DNA of 64,000 nucleotides from an uncultured Jannaschia sp. (GTDB lineage: Bacteria > Pseudomonadota > Alphaproteobacteria > Rhodobacterales > Rhodobacteraceae): NCBI RefSeq assembly GCF_947494055.1, contig NZ_CANLTR010000006.1:62001-126000 (forward strand), given 5' to 3'. This document shows, piece after piece, positions 52,421 through 61,021 of this stretch; within the stretch, counting starts at the first letter, position 1; each line of letters begins with the position of its first letter. Below the pieces are notes generated by a model. That model was not told the origin of the DNA. It ran no database searches and was given only the letters and a program-made list of their open reading frames with translations. The translations under genes and the position numbers were made by a program.

Positions 52421-52594
52421 GGTGGTTCTCCAATTGATTGCAACGTTCGAACGCAAAGGGGTCAACGACGGTTCCGGCTCGCGCCGAAGGGGGATGGCGT
52501 GTCCGGAAACCGCCTGGATCTCCAATCATTGTTCAGCGCATGTGGTTGCGTCGTTGCGTTGACCCGGATTGCCTCGAAGTCAGCGCCCGCCGCC

Positions 52595-52807
52595 TTAGTA
52601 GCCGCGTCCGCGCGTCGCGAAATCGTCGGCCAGCGCGCCGACGAGAGCGCCGGTGACCGCCCCGCCCGCGACGCTGCCGCTGATGGCAGAGGCGCCAAGC
52701 GCGCCGACCAAGGCTCCGCCAAGCGCGCGTTCGTTGTCGGTCCCGTAGCAGCCGGAAAGGGCCAACGCGGCAACGATACCGGTGACCCGAGCGATGTAGA
52801 TCGGCAA
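52595..52807 (-). CDS. Second glycine-zipper lipoprotein (TTG start)
   Basis: A 70-residue protein: N terminus PIYIARVTGIVAALALSGC with a lipobox, then YGTDNERALGGALVGALGASAISGSVAGGAVTGALVGALADDFATRGRGY, a classic glycine zipper. The most plausible start is TTG at 52807, with AGGAG 8 nt upstream. No ATG or GTG gives a good signal peptide. It parallels the shorter lipoprotein 174 nt downstream. Confidence 0.68.
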   Translation of the reverse strand: MPIYIARVTGIVAALALSGCYGTDNERALGGALVGALGASAISGSVAGGAVTGALVGALADDFATRGRGY

Positions 52808-53108
52808 TGTCCTGCTCCTGCGAACCGTATTCTTGTTGTCGCGGAGCCGCTCCGGTCCCCGCTCTTGCCCCGTCGTTGCCTGCCTGCGGGTACAAGAAAG
52901 GTCCGGGCGACGGCGCGATCTCTCGACCTGACCATCGCCCGGGAGGGGAAGGGGTACGGTTCCACTCATGTCGCGCCCCGACCCTGCCTTGGGGCAGGAC
53001 GGACCTTCGACACGCGAACAGGGTGCGGCCATTCCATGATTGTCCAAAGAAAAATCGGCGTAGATCGCGCGATCGGCCAGAATCAGCCCATCGCCGACCC
53101 GACGGTAA

Positions 53109-53495
53109 TCAATCGGGATCGTCCGTGAAGGAACTGTCAGGTTCGCCTCCGCTTTCGAACAGTTCGGGGAAGGCCGCGGCGGCGCGATCCATATCCACAC
53201 GGAGACAAGCGTCGTAATCCGCCGGATGGAACGTATCGTCCACCGCAACCACCTCCCGGCCAAAGAGCCACGACAGGCGGCCGGCATCGAGATTGCCGCG
53301 TTGGAACGGTCCGCTATCGAAATGCTCGATCAACGCAGCGAGAAATGCCCGATCCGCGGCCCGATCGATGTCTTTGCGATCCCGGTACCGCTCACGACGC
53401 GTAAGCGGCGTTGCCCCTTTCGGGTTCGCACGGCGAACGACGAACTGGAAGTCCGTTCCCGGCAATCGACCCGGAAACCCGCGATGCTTCAGCAT
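53109..53495 (-). CDS. Hypothetical protein, cluster-associated
   Basis: A 128-residue acidic, soluble protein (MLKHRGFPGRLPGTDFQFVVRRANPKGATPLTRRERYRDRKDIDRAADRAFLAALIEHFD...). No signal peptide, membrane helix or motif is recognised. It lies in the pccB-pccA interval on the same strand; roseobacters often have small unknown genes here. Confidence 0.6.
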   Translation of the reverse strand: MLKHRGFPGRLPGTDFQFVVRRANPKGATPLTRRERYRDRKDIDRAADRAFLAALIEHFDSGPFQRGNLDAGRLSWLFGREVVAVDDTFHPADYDACLRVDMDRAAAAFPELFESGGEPDSSFTDDPD

Positions 53496-53630
53496 GGATC
53501 GCCTTCACGATGTGCAACGGTCGCACCGTTAGAACCCTGACGCAACGAAGCCGGCGCCGCGGCTTCGCGCGGGACCGGCTTCGATACGGTGCGAACGCAC
53601 GGAACGAGACCGCTCCGATTGCGCGCCGCC

Positions 53631-53765
53631 TCAGTACTTGGTCGTGACGGGCTCCGGCTCGACGGGAACGTACACCACGTCCTGCTGCTCTTCCGTGCGG
53701 CCCGAACAGGCCGCGATCGCGGCAGTGAGGCCCAGAATGGCGACGAGGTTGACGGCTTTGCGCAT
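53631..53765 (-). CDS. Very small lipoprotein
   Basis: A 44-residue protein: MRKAVNLVAILGLTAAIAAC gives a signal peptide with lipobox, followed by a polar tail SGRTEEQQDVVYVPVEPEPVTTKY. Its ATG at 53765 has GGAGA upstream. Too short for family assignment; similar tiny lipoproteins are common in roseobacter intergenic spaces. Confidence 0.65.
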   Translation of the reverse strand: MRKAVNLVAILGLTAAIAACSGRTEEQQDVVYVPVEPEPVTTKY

Positions 53766-53954
53766 GAATATCTCCTGTCTCTCTATCGGGGCGGGTGAAT
53801 TTGATGGTCGCCCCTCAATCGCCAACACGTTTCACGTCCGCCCGGTTCCCGCAATCGTGATCTTTCGGGATCGCGCGCGAGGGGCGATCCAACGGCAGAC
53901 ATTTGCCACCTTGGGGCGGTCACGAGAACCGCGGCAGAACGCTGCGCGCGGGAT

Positions 53955-54218
53955 TCAACTGTTGCGCAGGGCATCGATCAGTTCGTCCTTGGTCATCTCG
54001 GAGCGACCCTCGATCCCGACCTCCTGAGCCCGATCGTAGAGATCGTCCTTCGTCCATTCCTCGTAGGAGGGCGACTTGCCCCCTTCTTTCGAAGGATGCA
54101 TGTCCTTGTTGGCCTTCGCATTCGCGATCCGCGCGGCCTTCTGCTCCGACGCGCCCTGATCGCGCAGCGCCTCGTAGGTTTCGTCGTCCTTGATGCTCGG
54201 TCCGTGATCCTTCGTCAT
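53955..54218 (-). CDS. DUF7218/Rho-N-like small protein
   Basis: An 87-residue charged protein: an N-terminal plant-like repeat region GPSIKDDETYEALRDQGASEQKAARIANAKANKD, followed by a C-terminal SAP/Rho N-terminal-type helix pair (YEEWTKDDLYDRAQEVGIEGRSEMTKDELIDALRNS) that may bind nucleic acid. Such proteins are annotated DUF7218 or Rho termination factor N-terminal domain proteins. It follows pccB by 85 nt on the same strand. Confidence 0.75.
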   Translation of the reverse strand: MTKDHGPSIKDDETYEALRDQGASEQKAARIANAKANKDMHPSKEGGKSPSYEEWTKDDLYDRAQEVGIEGRSEMTKDELIDALRNS

Positions 54219-54303
54219 GGCTCAGCCCTCCGGTTCGATGCGCGGTGTGCCGGGCAAACCCACGACACGCGTCCGGCGTTCCGGCCGACCTGTAACGGGC
54301 GAT

Positions 54304-55836
54304 CTATAACGGGATGGTGTCGTGCTTGCGCCAGGGACGGTCCTGCCGCTTCGTGCGGAGGCTGGCGAAGGCCCGGGCGATACGCTTGCGCGACATCGCC
54401 GGGACGATCACCTCGTCGATGAACCCCTTTTCCGCGGCCACGAAAGGGTTTGCGAAGCGATCTTCATAATCCTCGGTCCGCGCCGCGATCTTTTCCGGAT
54501 CGGCCCGCTCCGAACGATAAAGGATCTCCACAGCGCCCTTCGCGCCCATGACCGCGATTTCCGCCGTAGGCCAGGCATAGTTGAAGTCCCCGCGCAGGTG
54601 CTTGGATGCCATGACGTCGTAGGCCCCGCCATAGGCCTTGCGGGTGATGAGCGTCACCTTCGGCACCGTCGCTTCCCCGTAGGCAAAGAGCAGCTTCGCC
54701 CCGTGCTTGATGACGCCGCCATATTCCTGCGCCGTACCGGGCAGGAAGCCCGGCACATCGACGAGCGTCAGGAGCGGGATGGAGAACGCATCGCAGAACC
54801 GCACGAACTTCGCCGCCTTACGGCTTGAATCGATGTCCAGACACCCGGCGAGCACCATCGGCTGGTTCGCCACGACGCCGATCGTCCGCCCCTCGATCCG
54901 GATGAAACCCGTCAGGATGTTGCGCGCGAAGTCCGGTTGCAACTCGAAGAAGTCGCCCTCGTCCGCGATCTTCAGGATCAGTTCGGCCATGTCGTAGGGC
55001 GCGTTCGGATTGTCCGGAATCAGCGTATCGAGGCTCTCCTCCACCCGGTTCGGATCGTCGAAGAACGGCCGAACCGGCGGAATCTCCCGGTTCGAGAGCG
55101 GCAGGAAATCCACCAGCCGCCGCGTTTCCGCCAATGCCTCCACGTCGTTCTCGAAGGCCAGGTCGGCCACGCCGGAGCGCTTGGTATGCGTCGCGGCGCC
55201 GCCGAGCTCCTCCGCCGTGACGACCTCGTTCGTCACGGTCTTCACAACGTCCGGGCCGGTCACGAACATGTAGCTCGAGTCGCGCACCATGAAGATGAAG
55301 TCCGTCATCGCGGGCGAATAGACGGCACCGCCAGCACACGGGCCCATGATGACACTGATCTGCGGGATCACGCCGGACGCGTCCACGTTGCGCTGGAACA
55401 CCTCGGCGTAGCCCGCGAGGGAGGCCACCCCCTCCTGGATGCGCGCGCCGCCGGAATCGTTGAGTCCGATCACCGGCGCCCCGTTCTGCAGCGCCATGTC
55501 CTGGATCTTGCAAATCTTCTGGGCGTGCGTTTCCGACAGCGAGCCGCCGAAGACCGTGAAATCCTGAGAAAAGACGTAGACGAGCCGGCCGTTGACCGTG
55601 CCCCAGCCGGTCACCACGCCGTCGCCCGAGGGCCGGTCCTCGGCCATGCCGAAATCGGTCGCGCGGTGCGCGACGAACATGTCGAACTCCTCGAAGCTGT
55701 CGGTGTCGAGCAGAAGCTCGATCCGCTCCCGCGCCGTCAGCTTGCCCTTCGCGTGCTGCGCGGCCACCCGCCGTTCGCCGCCGCCCGCCTGCGCCCGGGC
55801 GCGACGGGATTCCAGTTCGCCGAGGATGTCCTTCAT
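54304..55836 (-). CDS. pccB: Propionyl-CoA carboxylase, carboxyltransferase beta subunit
   Basis: A 510-residue carboxyltransferase. Domain N has [27 protein letters not shown], the acyl-CoA oxyanion region [20 protein letters not shown], and the C half has [60 protein letters not shown], typical for biotin-binding PccB. It transfers CO2 from the PccA biotin to propionyl-CoA. It opens the propionate cluster that continues with pccA and mcm. Confidence 0.95.
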   Translation of the reverse strand: MKDILGELESRRARAQAGGGERRVAAQHAKGKLTARERIELLLDTDSFEEFDMFVAHRATDFGMAEDRPSGDGVVTGWGTVNGRLVYVFSQDFTVFGGSLSETHAQKICKIQDMALQNGAPVIGLNDSGGARIQEGVASLAGYAEVFQRNVDASGVIPQISVIMGPCAGGAVYSPAMTDFIFMVRDSSYMFVTGPDVVKTVTNEVVTAEELGGAATHTKRSGVADLAFENDVEALAETRRLVDFLPLSNREIPPVRPFFDDPNRVEESLDTLIPDNPNAPYDMAELILKIADEGDFFELQPDFARNILTGFIRIEGRTIGVVANQPMVLAGCLDIDSSRKAAKFVRFCDAFSIPLLTLVDVPGFLPGTAQEYGGVIKHGAKLLFAYGEATVPKVTLITRKAYGGAYDVMASKHLRGDFNYAWPTAEIAVMGAKGAVEILYRSERADPEKIAARTEDYEDRFANPFVAAEKGFIDEVIVPAMSRKRIARAFASLRTKRQDRPWRKHDTIPL

Positions 55837-55992
55837 GCGCGTTCCTTTCCCTTGCGGTCCTGCTTAGCTTGCGTGACGGATGCGGGAAAGCCCGGGGCTG
55901 GCAGAGGCGCGACGCCCCGACTCGCCGAATGCACATACGCCTGTGCGCTGACGACACTACCCTGCCTCGCTTGCGGGCTATAACGCCTTGGC

Positions 55993-57219
55993 ATGGCCAT
56001 CGTGACTGAGCAGTCGACGGTCCCGTCGGTGCGGGGCACGCGGACTCCCCCGCATATCCTGACCCTCGTCGCGCTCGTGAGCGTCTCCACGCTAGCGATG
56101 AACGTGTTCCTGCCGTCGCTCCCGGCCATGGCGGACTATTTTCAGGCAGATTACAACGTCGTGGCACGCGCGGTCGTCCTGTTCCTCGGGGTGAACGCCG
56201 CGCTTCAGCTCTTCGTCGGCCCGATCTCGGACCGCTACGGCCGTCGGCCCGTCATCCTGACCGGAATCGTCCTGTTCCTGCTCGCGACCCTGGGCTGCAT
56301 CCTCGCGTCGAGTGTCGAGACGTTCCTCGTCTTCCGCATGGCGCAGGCCTGCATCGTGGTCGCGATGGTCCTCGCCCGGGCCGTGGTCCGCGACCTCTAT
56401 GCGCAGGACCGGGCCGCGTCGATGCTGGGCTATGTCACGATGGGGATGGCCGTCGTGCCGATGGTCTCGCCTGCGATCGGCGGCTGGCTCGACGCGCATT
56501 TCGGGTGGCACTCGAACTTCTGGCTCATGTTCGTCGCGGGCGCCGCGCTGTGGGTGCTGACCTGGTTCGATCTCGGCGAGACGGCACCGATGTCGGGCGG
56601 CTCCCTTCGCAGCCAAGTGCGGCAATATCCCGAATTGCTTACCTCGACGCGGTTCTGGGGCTATTGCCTGGCCTCGGCCTTCGCGTCCGGTGCCTTCTTC
56701 GCGTATCTCGGCGGCGCACCCTACGTGGGCAGTGTCGTCTACAATATGCCGCCCGAGACGCTCGGCCTGTTCTTCGGCGCCCCGGCCATCGGCTACATGA
56801 TCGGCAACGGTATTTCAGGCCGATTCTCGCAAGTTGCGGGCGTAGACCGGATGATCCTGATCGGAGCCATCGGACAGGCCACAGGCCTGGGCCTCCTCCT
56901 GACGCTGACGCTTCTTGGATTCACGTCGCACTGGGTCTTCTTCGGGTTCATCACCTTCGTCGGACTGGGCAACGGCCTCGTCATACCGAACGCCACGGCG
57001 GGGATGCTTTCCGTCCGCCCGCATCTCGCCGGCACCGCCTCTGGCCTCGGCGGCGCGATCATGATCGGCGGCGGCGCCGCGTTGGCGGAGATCGCCGGAC
57101 ACATCCTGCCGCTCGGCGGCGGCGCCCTGCCCCTGATCGCGCTGATGGCCGTGTCCGGTTGGGCCGCGATCGTGTCGATCATCGTCACCATCCGCCGCAA
57201 CCGCCAAGTCGCATCCTGA
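55993..57219 (+). CDS. MFS drug efflux transporter (Bcr/CflA family)
   Basis: A 408-residue, twelve-helix major facilitator. Typical Bcr/CflA text includes MNVFLPSLPAMADYFQADYNVV in TM1 and the motif A loop GPISDRYGRRPVILTGI between TM2 and TM3, followed by ...YAQDRAASMLGYVTMGMAVVPMVSPAIGGWLD. Proton-coupled export of drugs or metabolites is likely. It is divergent from pccB with a 156-nt gap. Confidence 0.92.
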   Translation: MAIVTEQSTVPSVRGTRTPPHILTLVALVSVSTLAMNVFLPSLPAMADYFQADYNVVARAVVLFLGVNAALQLFVGPISDRYGRRPVILTGIVLFLLATLGCILASSVETFLVFRMAQACIVVAMVLARAVVRDLYAQDRAASMLGYVTMGMAVVPMVSPAIGGWLDAHFGWHSNFWLMFVAGAALWVLTWFDLGETAPMSGGSLRSQVRQYPELLTSTRFWGYCLASAFASGAFFAYLGGAPYVGSVVYNMPPETLGLFFGAPAIGYMIGNGISGRFSQVAGVDRMILIGAIGQATGLGLLLTLTLLGFTSHWVFFGFITFVGLGNGLVIPNATAGMLSVRPHLAGTASGLGGAIMIGGGAALAEIAGHILPLGGGALPLIALMAVSGWAAIVSIIVTIRRNRQVAS

Positions 57220-57318
57220 GGGCGTTCCGCCGCGCCATCGATCGGACTAGACTACGGTACGACTTGTCGCAGGCTTCCCGCTTCGCGATGATCGCGGGCG
57301 AAGCACGGAGGAGACCCC

Positions 57319-57789
57319 ATGGAACTGACCGGAAGCCGAACAATCCGCGCCCCGCGCGAAACCGTCTGGGCGCGGCTGAACGATGCCGAGACGCTCAAGG
57401 CCTGCATTCCCGGTTGCGAGGAACTCACGGGTTCCGCCGAGGACGGGTTCGAGGCCGTGGTGAAGCAGAAGGTCGGCCCCGTGAAGGCGACGTTCAAGGG
57501 TGCCGTCACGGTGTCGAATGCACACCCGCCCGAGAGCTATCGTATCACCGGCGAAGGAAAGGGCGGCGTGGCCGGCTTCGCCAAGGGTGGGGCGGACGTT
57601 AAACTCACGGAAGTGCCCGAGGGGACGGAGCTCAATTACGTGGTGGACGCCAAGGTGGGCGGCAAGATCGCGCAGCTCGGCTCGCGCCTCATCGACAGCT
57701 TCGCCTCGAAGATGGCCGATACGTTCTTCGAGAACTTCAAGGACCAGGTCGAGGGCGAAAGCGTCACGCCGCAGGATCCGGTCACCTGA
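57319..57789 (+). CDS. CoxG/SRPBCC family protein
   Basis: A 156-residue SRPBCC protein of the CoxG type (MELTGSRTIRAPRETVWARLNDAETLKACIPGCEELTGS). CoxG anchors CO dehydrogenase to the membrane in some bacteria and delivers menaquinone in mycobacteria, but no coxMSL genes lie nearby, so its partner here is unknown. It is monocistronic and convergent with the nuclease gene. Confidence 0.88.
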   Translation: MELTGSRTIRAPRETVWARLNDAETLKACIPGCEELTGSAEDGFEAVVKQKVGPVKATFKGAVTVSNAHPPESYRITGEGKGGVAGFAKGGADVKLTEVPEGTELNYVVDAKVGGKIAQLGSRLIDSFASKMADTFFENFKDQVEGESVTPQDPVT

Positions 57790-57817
57790 GCCACACGAAC
57801 TTCGTTCTGCATGTGGC
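57790..57817. terminator. Hairpin between convergent genes
   Basis: GCCACA / TGTGGC with an inner GAAC-TTC-GTTC hairpin immediately follows the CoxG-like stop. It could terminate either convergent gene; no clear U-run. Confidence 0.45.
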
Positions 57818-57832
57818 TGGTCGCATTCGAAT

Positions 57833-58492
57833 CTATCGGGCGACCGGCCGCCACCCCGCGGCGCGCGCCTCCGTCTCCGAGCAGAACCACCGCTCGCCCT
57901 TGGCCGCGGAGATCCGTGTCGCGGCGTAGGATCGGCTACCGGGAAGGTGATAGATCCGCCCGTTGTTGCTGATGTTGCCCTTGATGGCGCAGCCATCCGG
58001 CGCGGGATCCGATGTGGCTGAACGCCGGTCGCGCATTGCCGCCCGCCATACGCTCGGATCGTCCATCTCGTAGGCCCAGAGGCCGCGACCGGCCAGCACG
58101 GCCTCTTTCTCCTCCGCCGCATAGGTCACGTTGTCACGATAGGTGCGGGCGAGGCCGGACCGAACGAGTTCCGCGCCCAGATCGACGCCGTCCACCCGAC
58201 AGGTGGCAAGCACGCGATCGTAGCGGTCCCGTCCTTCGACCTCGCAGGTCGCGCGGCGGCCGGCGAAGCGCTTCACCGCACCTTCGGTCGCCACCACGCC
58301 GCAATCGATCACCTCACCGGAGGCGCGCTTGCAGGTCTGGCCCATCTCGGCGGCGTCGATGCCCAGCAGCCGGATGCTGGCGGCGGCACCGATGTCGATC
58401 GTGTCGGCGTCGATCACGCGGACCGGACCTTCCAGGGTTTCGGCGGCGAGCGGATTGGCGAGTGCGAGGAAGATAAGAAGCAGGCGGATCAT
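57833..58492 (-). CDS. Exported thermonuclease-family protein
   Basis: A 219-residue protein with a signal peptide (MIRLLLIFLALANPLAAE). Residues 20-150 form an SNase-like OB domain (VRVIDADTIDIGAAASIRLLGIDAAEMGQTC ... GRRATCEVEGRDRYDRVLATCRVDG, with the conserved catalytic-type Arg/Glu region), and the C-terminal 60 residues form a small domain with CAIKGNISNNGRIYHLPGSRSYAATRI and WFCSETEARAAGWRP, a motif seen in many secreted nucleases. ATG 58492 chosen over 58513 because it starts the signal peptide. Confidence 0.87.
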   Translation of the reverse strand: MIRLLLIFLALANPLAAETLEGPVRVIDADTIDIGAAASIRLLGIDAAEMGQTCKRASGEVIDCGVVATEGAVKRFAGRRATCEVEGRDRYDRVLATCRVDGVDLGAELVRSGLARTYRDNVTYAAEEKEAVLAGRGLWAYEMDDPSVWRAAMRDRRSATSDPAPDGCAIKGNISNNGRIYHLPGSRSYAATRISAAKGERWFCSETEARAAGWRPVAR

Positions 58493-58559
58493 GCCGAACC
58501 AATGCACGATCATTGGCGCCGGTTGCGAACCGAATGCAGCCAAATCGACGCGATTGTCT

Positions 58560-59456
58560 CTAGAATTTGGCTGCGCTGGACGGCGGGGTGATCGCCCGGC
58601 TTCGTCGCGATTCCCGCCATGCGATGAAGGTGACGGACAGGATGATGATGGTCGCACCGACGACGACCCATAGATCGGGCGATTCCTCGAAGAAAGCCCA
58701 ACCCAGAAGGACCGCCCAGATCAGTTGCAGGAAGGTGGCCGGCTGGGTGACCGAGACCGGTGCGGCCGCGAAGGCCCGCGTCATCGTGTAATGCCCGGCC
58801 GTGGCGAAAAGCGCGACGACGCCCATCCAGAACACCTCGGAGACGGTCGGCGTCACCCAGACGGCGATGGCGAAGGGCGCGAGGCCCAGCGTCACGAAGA
58901 CCGACAGCATCGCCACGACGAGCCCCGCCGGGTACCGATCCGAGAGCGGCTTCGCCAGAAGGTAGGACGCCCCGAACAGCGCGGCCGTGACCAACATGGT
59001 AAGGTGCCCCGTCTCGACCGCGCGAAGGCCGGGCCGCAGGATGACGACGGTCCCGGCCAGGGCGGCCAGCACGGCGCAGATCCGCGGCCAGGCGAGCCGC
59101 TCGCCAAGGAACACCGCCGCGCCGAGCGTCACGTAGACCGGGTTGAGGTAGTTCATCGCCGTCACCTCGGCGATCGGGATCTGGGTCATCGAGTAGAACC
59201 AGCACATGACGCCAATCGCGTGGACGAGACCCCGCCCGGCGAAGAGCGCCACCTGCCGCGCCGGCATGCGAACGGTCAGGGCCGACCGCGCAAAGGGAAT
59301 GAGGAAGACGAAGCCGATCAGGTAACGCAGGAAGGCCGATTCCGCCGCGGGGAGGTTCTCGCCCGCGAACTTCACGACGGCGGTGACCATGACGAACAGG
59401 ACACCGGTCAGCAGCATCCACAGGATGCCTTGCAAGGGTCTGGACGGCCGGATCAT
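58560..59456 (-). CDS. DMT-family exporter (EamA)
   Basis: A 298-residue membrane protein with ten predicted helices in two EamA repeats; the second repeat begins near VTAALFGASYLLAKPL. Drug/metabolite transporters of this kind export amino acids or related compounds; no substrate evident. ATG 59456 (MIRPSRPLQGILWMLL) chosen; the in-frame extension to 59498 adds a basic, non-membrane stretch. Confidence 0.86.
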   Translation of the reverse strand: MIRPSRPLQGILWMLLTGVLFVMVTAVVKFAGENLPAAESAFLRYLIGFVFLIPFARSALTVRMPARQVALFAGRGLVHAIGVMCWFYSMTQIPIAEVTAMNYLNPVYVTLGAAVFLGERLAWPRICAVLAALAGTVVILRPGLRAVETGHLTMLVTAALFGASYLLAKPLSDRYPAGLVVAMLSVFVTLGLAPFAIAVWVTPTVSEVFWMGVVALFATAGHYTMTRAFAAAPVSVTQPATFLQLIWAVLLGWAFFEESPDLWVVVGATIIILSVTFIAWRESRRSRAITPPSSAAKF

Positions 59457-59519
59457 GCGCCTGCCTTGAACCGGACGCCTGGCCGCCGCAAGGCACACGG
59501 CCGCGATCCCCGCGCGCGT

Positions 59520-60113
59520 TCAGGCGGAAAGCAGGCTTGCGGCAATCGCCCACATCACGAGGGCGATCCCAGCATCGAGCACGCGCCACGCGGCGGGACG
59601 TGCGAAGACCGGCCGCAGCAATGCCGCGCCGTAGCCCAGCGAGAAGAAGAAGACGAAGGACGCCGTCATGGCGCCCAGACCGAATGCGACGGGTGAGTCG
59701 GCCTGCGTCGAAACTCCGCCGAGCAGGACCAGCGTGTCGAGATAGACATGCGGGTTCAACCAGGTGAGCGCGAGGCAGATGGCCACCGCGCGGCGAAGCC
59801 CGCCCGCGGCCGTCGCCGGATCGAGATGCCCGCCGCCGCGCCAGGCCGCCCAGGCGGCGCGCGCGCCGTAGAGAACGAGGAAGGCCGCGCCGCCCCAGCG
59901 GAAGACCGGCACGATCCAGGGCACCGCGGTGACGAGCGCGCCGAAGCCTGCCACCCCCGCCGCGATCAGCAACGCGTCCGAAAGGGCGCAGGTCAAAACG
60001 ACCGGCAACACATGCTCCCCGCGCAGGCCCTGCCGCAGGACGAAGGCGTTCTGCGCCCCAATGGCGAGGATGAGCGAAAGCCCGAGGCCGAAGCCTGAAG
60101 GAAACGAGGTCAC
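59520..60113 (-). CDS. LysE/ArgO-family amino acid exporter
   Basis: A 197-residue membrane protein. GLGLSLILAIGAQNAFVLRQGLRGEHV is the LysE/ArgO signature in helix 1, followed by CALSDALLIAAGVAGFG; the C-terminal half keeps LTWLNPHVYLDTLVLLGG. It probably exports basic amino acids such as lysine or arginine. The start codon is GTG at 60113, immediately before TSFPSGFGLG. It lies 19 nt from the yebC stop. Confidence 0.88.
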   Translation of the reverse strand: MTSFPSGFGLGLSLILAIGAQNAFVLRQGLRGEHVLPVVLTCALSDALLIAAGVAGFGALVTAVPWIVPVFRWGGAAFLVLYGARAAWAAWRGGGHLDPATAAGGLRRAVAICLALTWLNPHVYLDTLVLLGGVSTQADSPVAFGLGAMTASFVFFFSLGYGAALLRPVFARPAAWRVLDAGIALVMWAIAASLLSA

Positions 60114-60132
60114 GGTCGCGTCGCCGTCCGCT

Positions 60133-60876
60133 TCACTGGAGCTGCGCCATCACCTCGTCACTGGCCTCGAAGTTGGCGGTGACGCTCTGGACGTCATCGT
60201 CGTCCTCTAGCGCGTCGAGGAGCTTCATCAGCGACTGCATGCTCTCGAGGTCGAGTTCAGTCGTCGTCGTCGGGCGCCAGACGAGCTTGGTCGACTGGCT
60301 TTCGCCCAGTTGTTCCTCCAGCCCGCTAGAGACCGCCGCGAGGTCGGTGTCGCCGCACCAGATCACGTGGCCTTCCTCGTCGGATTCGACATCCTCCGCG
60401 CCGGCCTCGATGGCGGCCATGAGCACGTCGTCCGCATCGCCGGCGGAGGCCGGATAGACCACCTGCCCCTTGCGGTCGAACATGAAGCCGACGGAGCCGG
60501 TCTCACCCAGATTGCCGCCGTTCTTGGAGAAGGTCGAGCGCACCGAGGATGCGGTGCGGTTGCGGTTGTCGGTCATCGCCTCGACGATGACAGCGACTCC
60601 GCCGGGGCCGTACCCCTCGTAGCGGATCTCGTCGTAGTTCTCGCCCTCGCCGCCGGAAGCCTTGGCGATCGCGCGCTGGATCACGTCCTTCGGGACGGAC
60701 TGGCCTTTGGCTTCCTTGACGGCGAGGCGAAGGCGCGGGTTCTTGTCGGGATCGGGGTCGCCCATCTTGGCGGCGACGGTGATCTCTTTCGAGAGCTTGG
60801 AGAAGAGCTTGGCACGCAGCTTGTCCTGACGGCCCTTGCGGTGCTGGATGTTCGCCCATTTGGAATGGCCCGCCAT
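60133..60876 (-). CDS. yebC: YebC/PmpR-family protein
   Basis: A 247-residue YebC-family protein ([53 protein letters not shown]...). The family was long annotated as a transcription regulator; recent work links YebC to translation of difficult proline-rich stretches. The three-domain layout is complete. Confidence 0.95.
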   Translation of the reverse strand: MAGHSKWANIQHRKGRQDKLRAKLFSKLSKEITVAAKMGDPDPDKNPRLRLAVKEAKGQSVPKDVIQRAIAKASGGEGENYDEIRYEGYGPGGVAVIVEAMTDNRNRTASSVRSTFSKNGGNLGETGSVGFMFDRKGQVVYPASAGDADDVLMAAIEAGAEDVESDEEGHVIWCGDTDLAAVSSGLEEQLGESQSTKLVWRPTTTTELDLESMQSLMKLLDALEDDDDVQSVTANFEASDEVMAQLQ

Positions 60877-61021
60877 CGGTGGGTGCCTCCGGTCTGATCT
60901 GAAGTGGTGTCGGTCGCGACGCTATAGCGGCTCGCCCACGGCCCGCGCAATCCCGGCCCATCCGCGTTGCGCCGCGGCGTGCGATACCTTTAGAGGGGCC
61001 GGACATTTCACGGGGGCCGCG

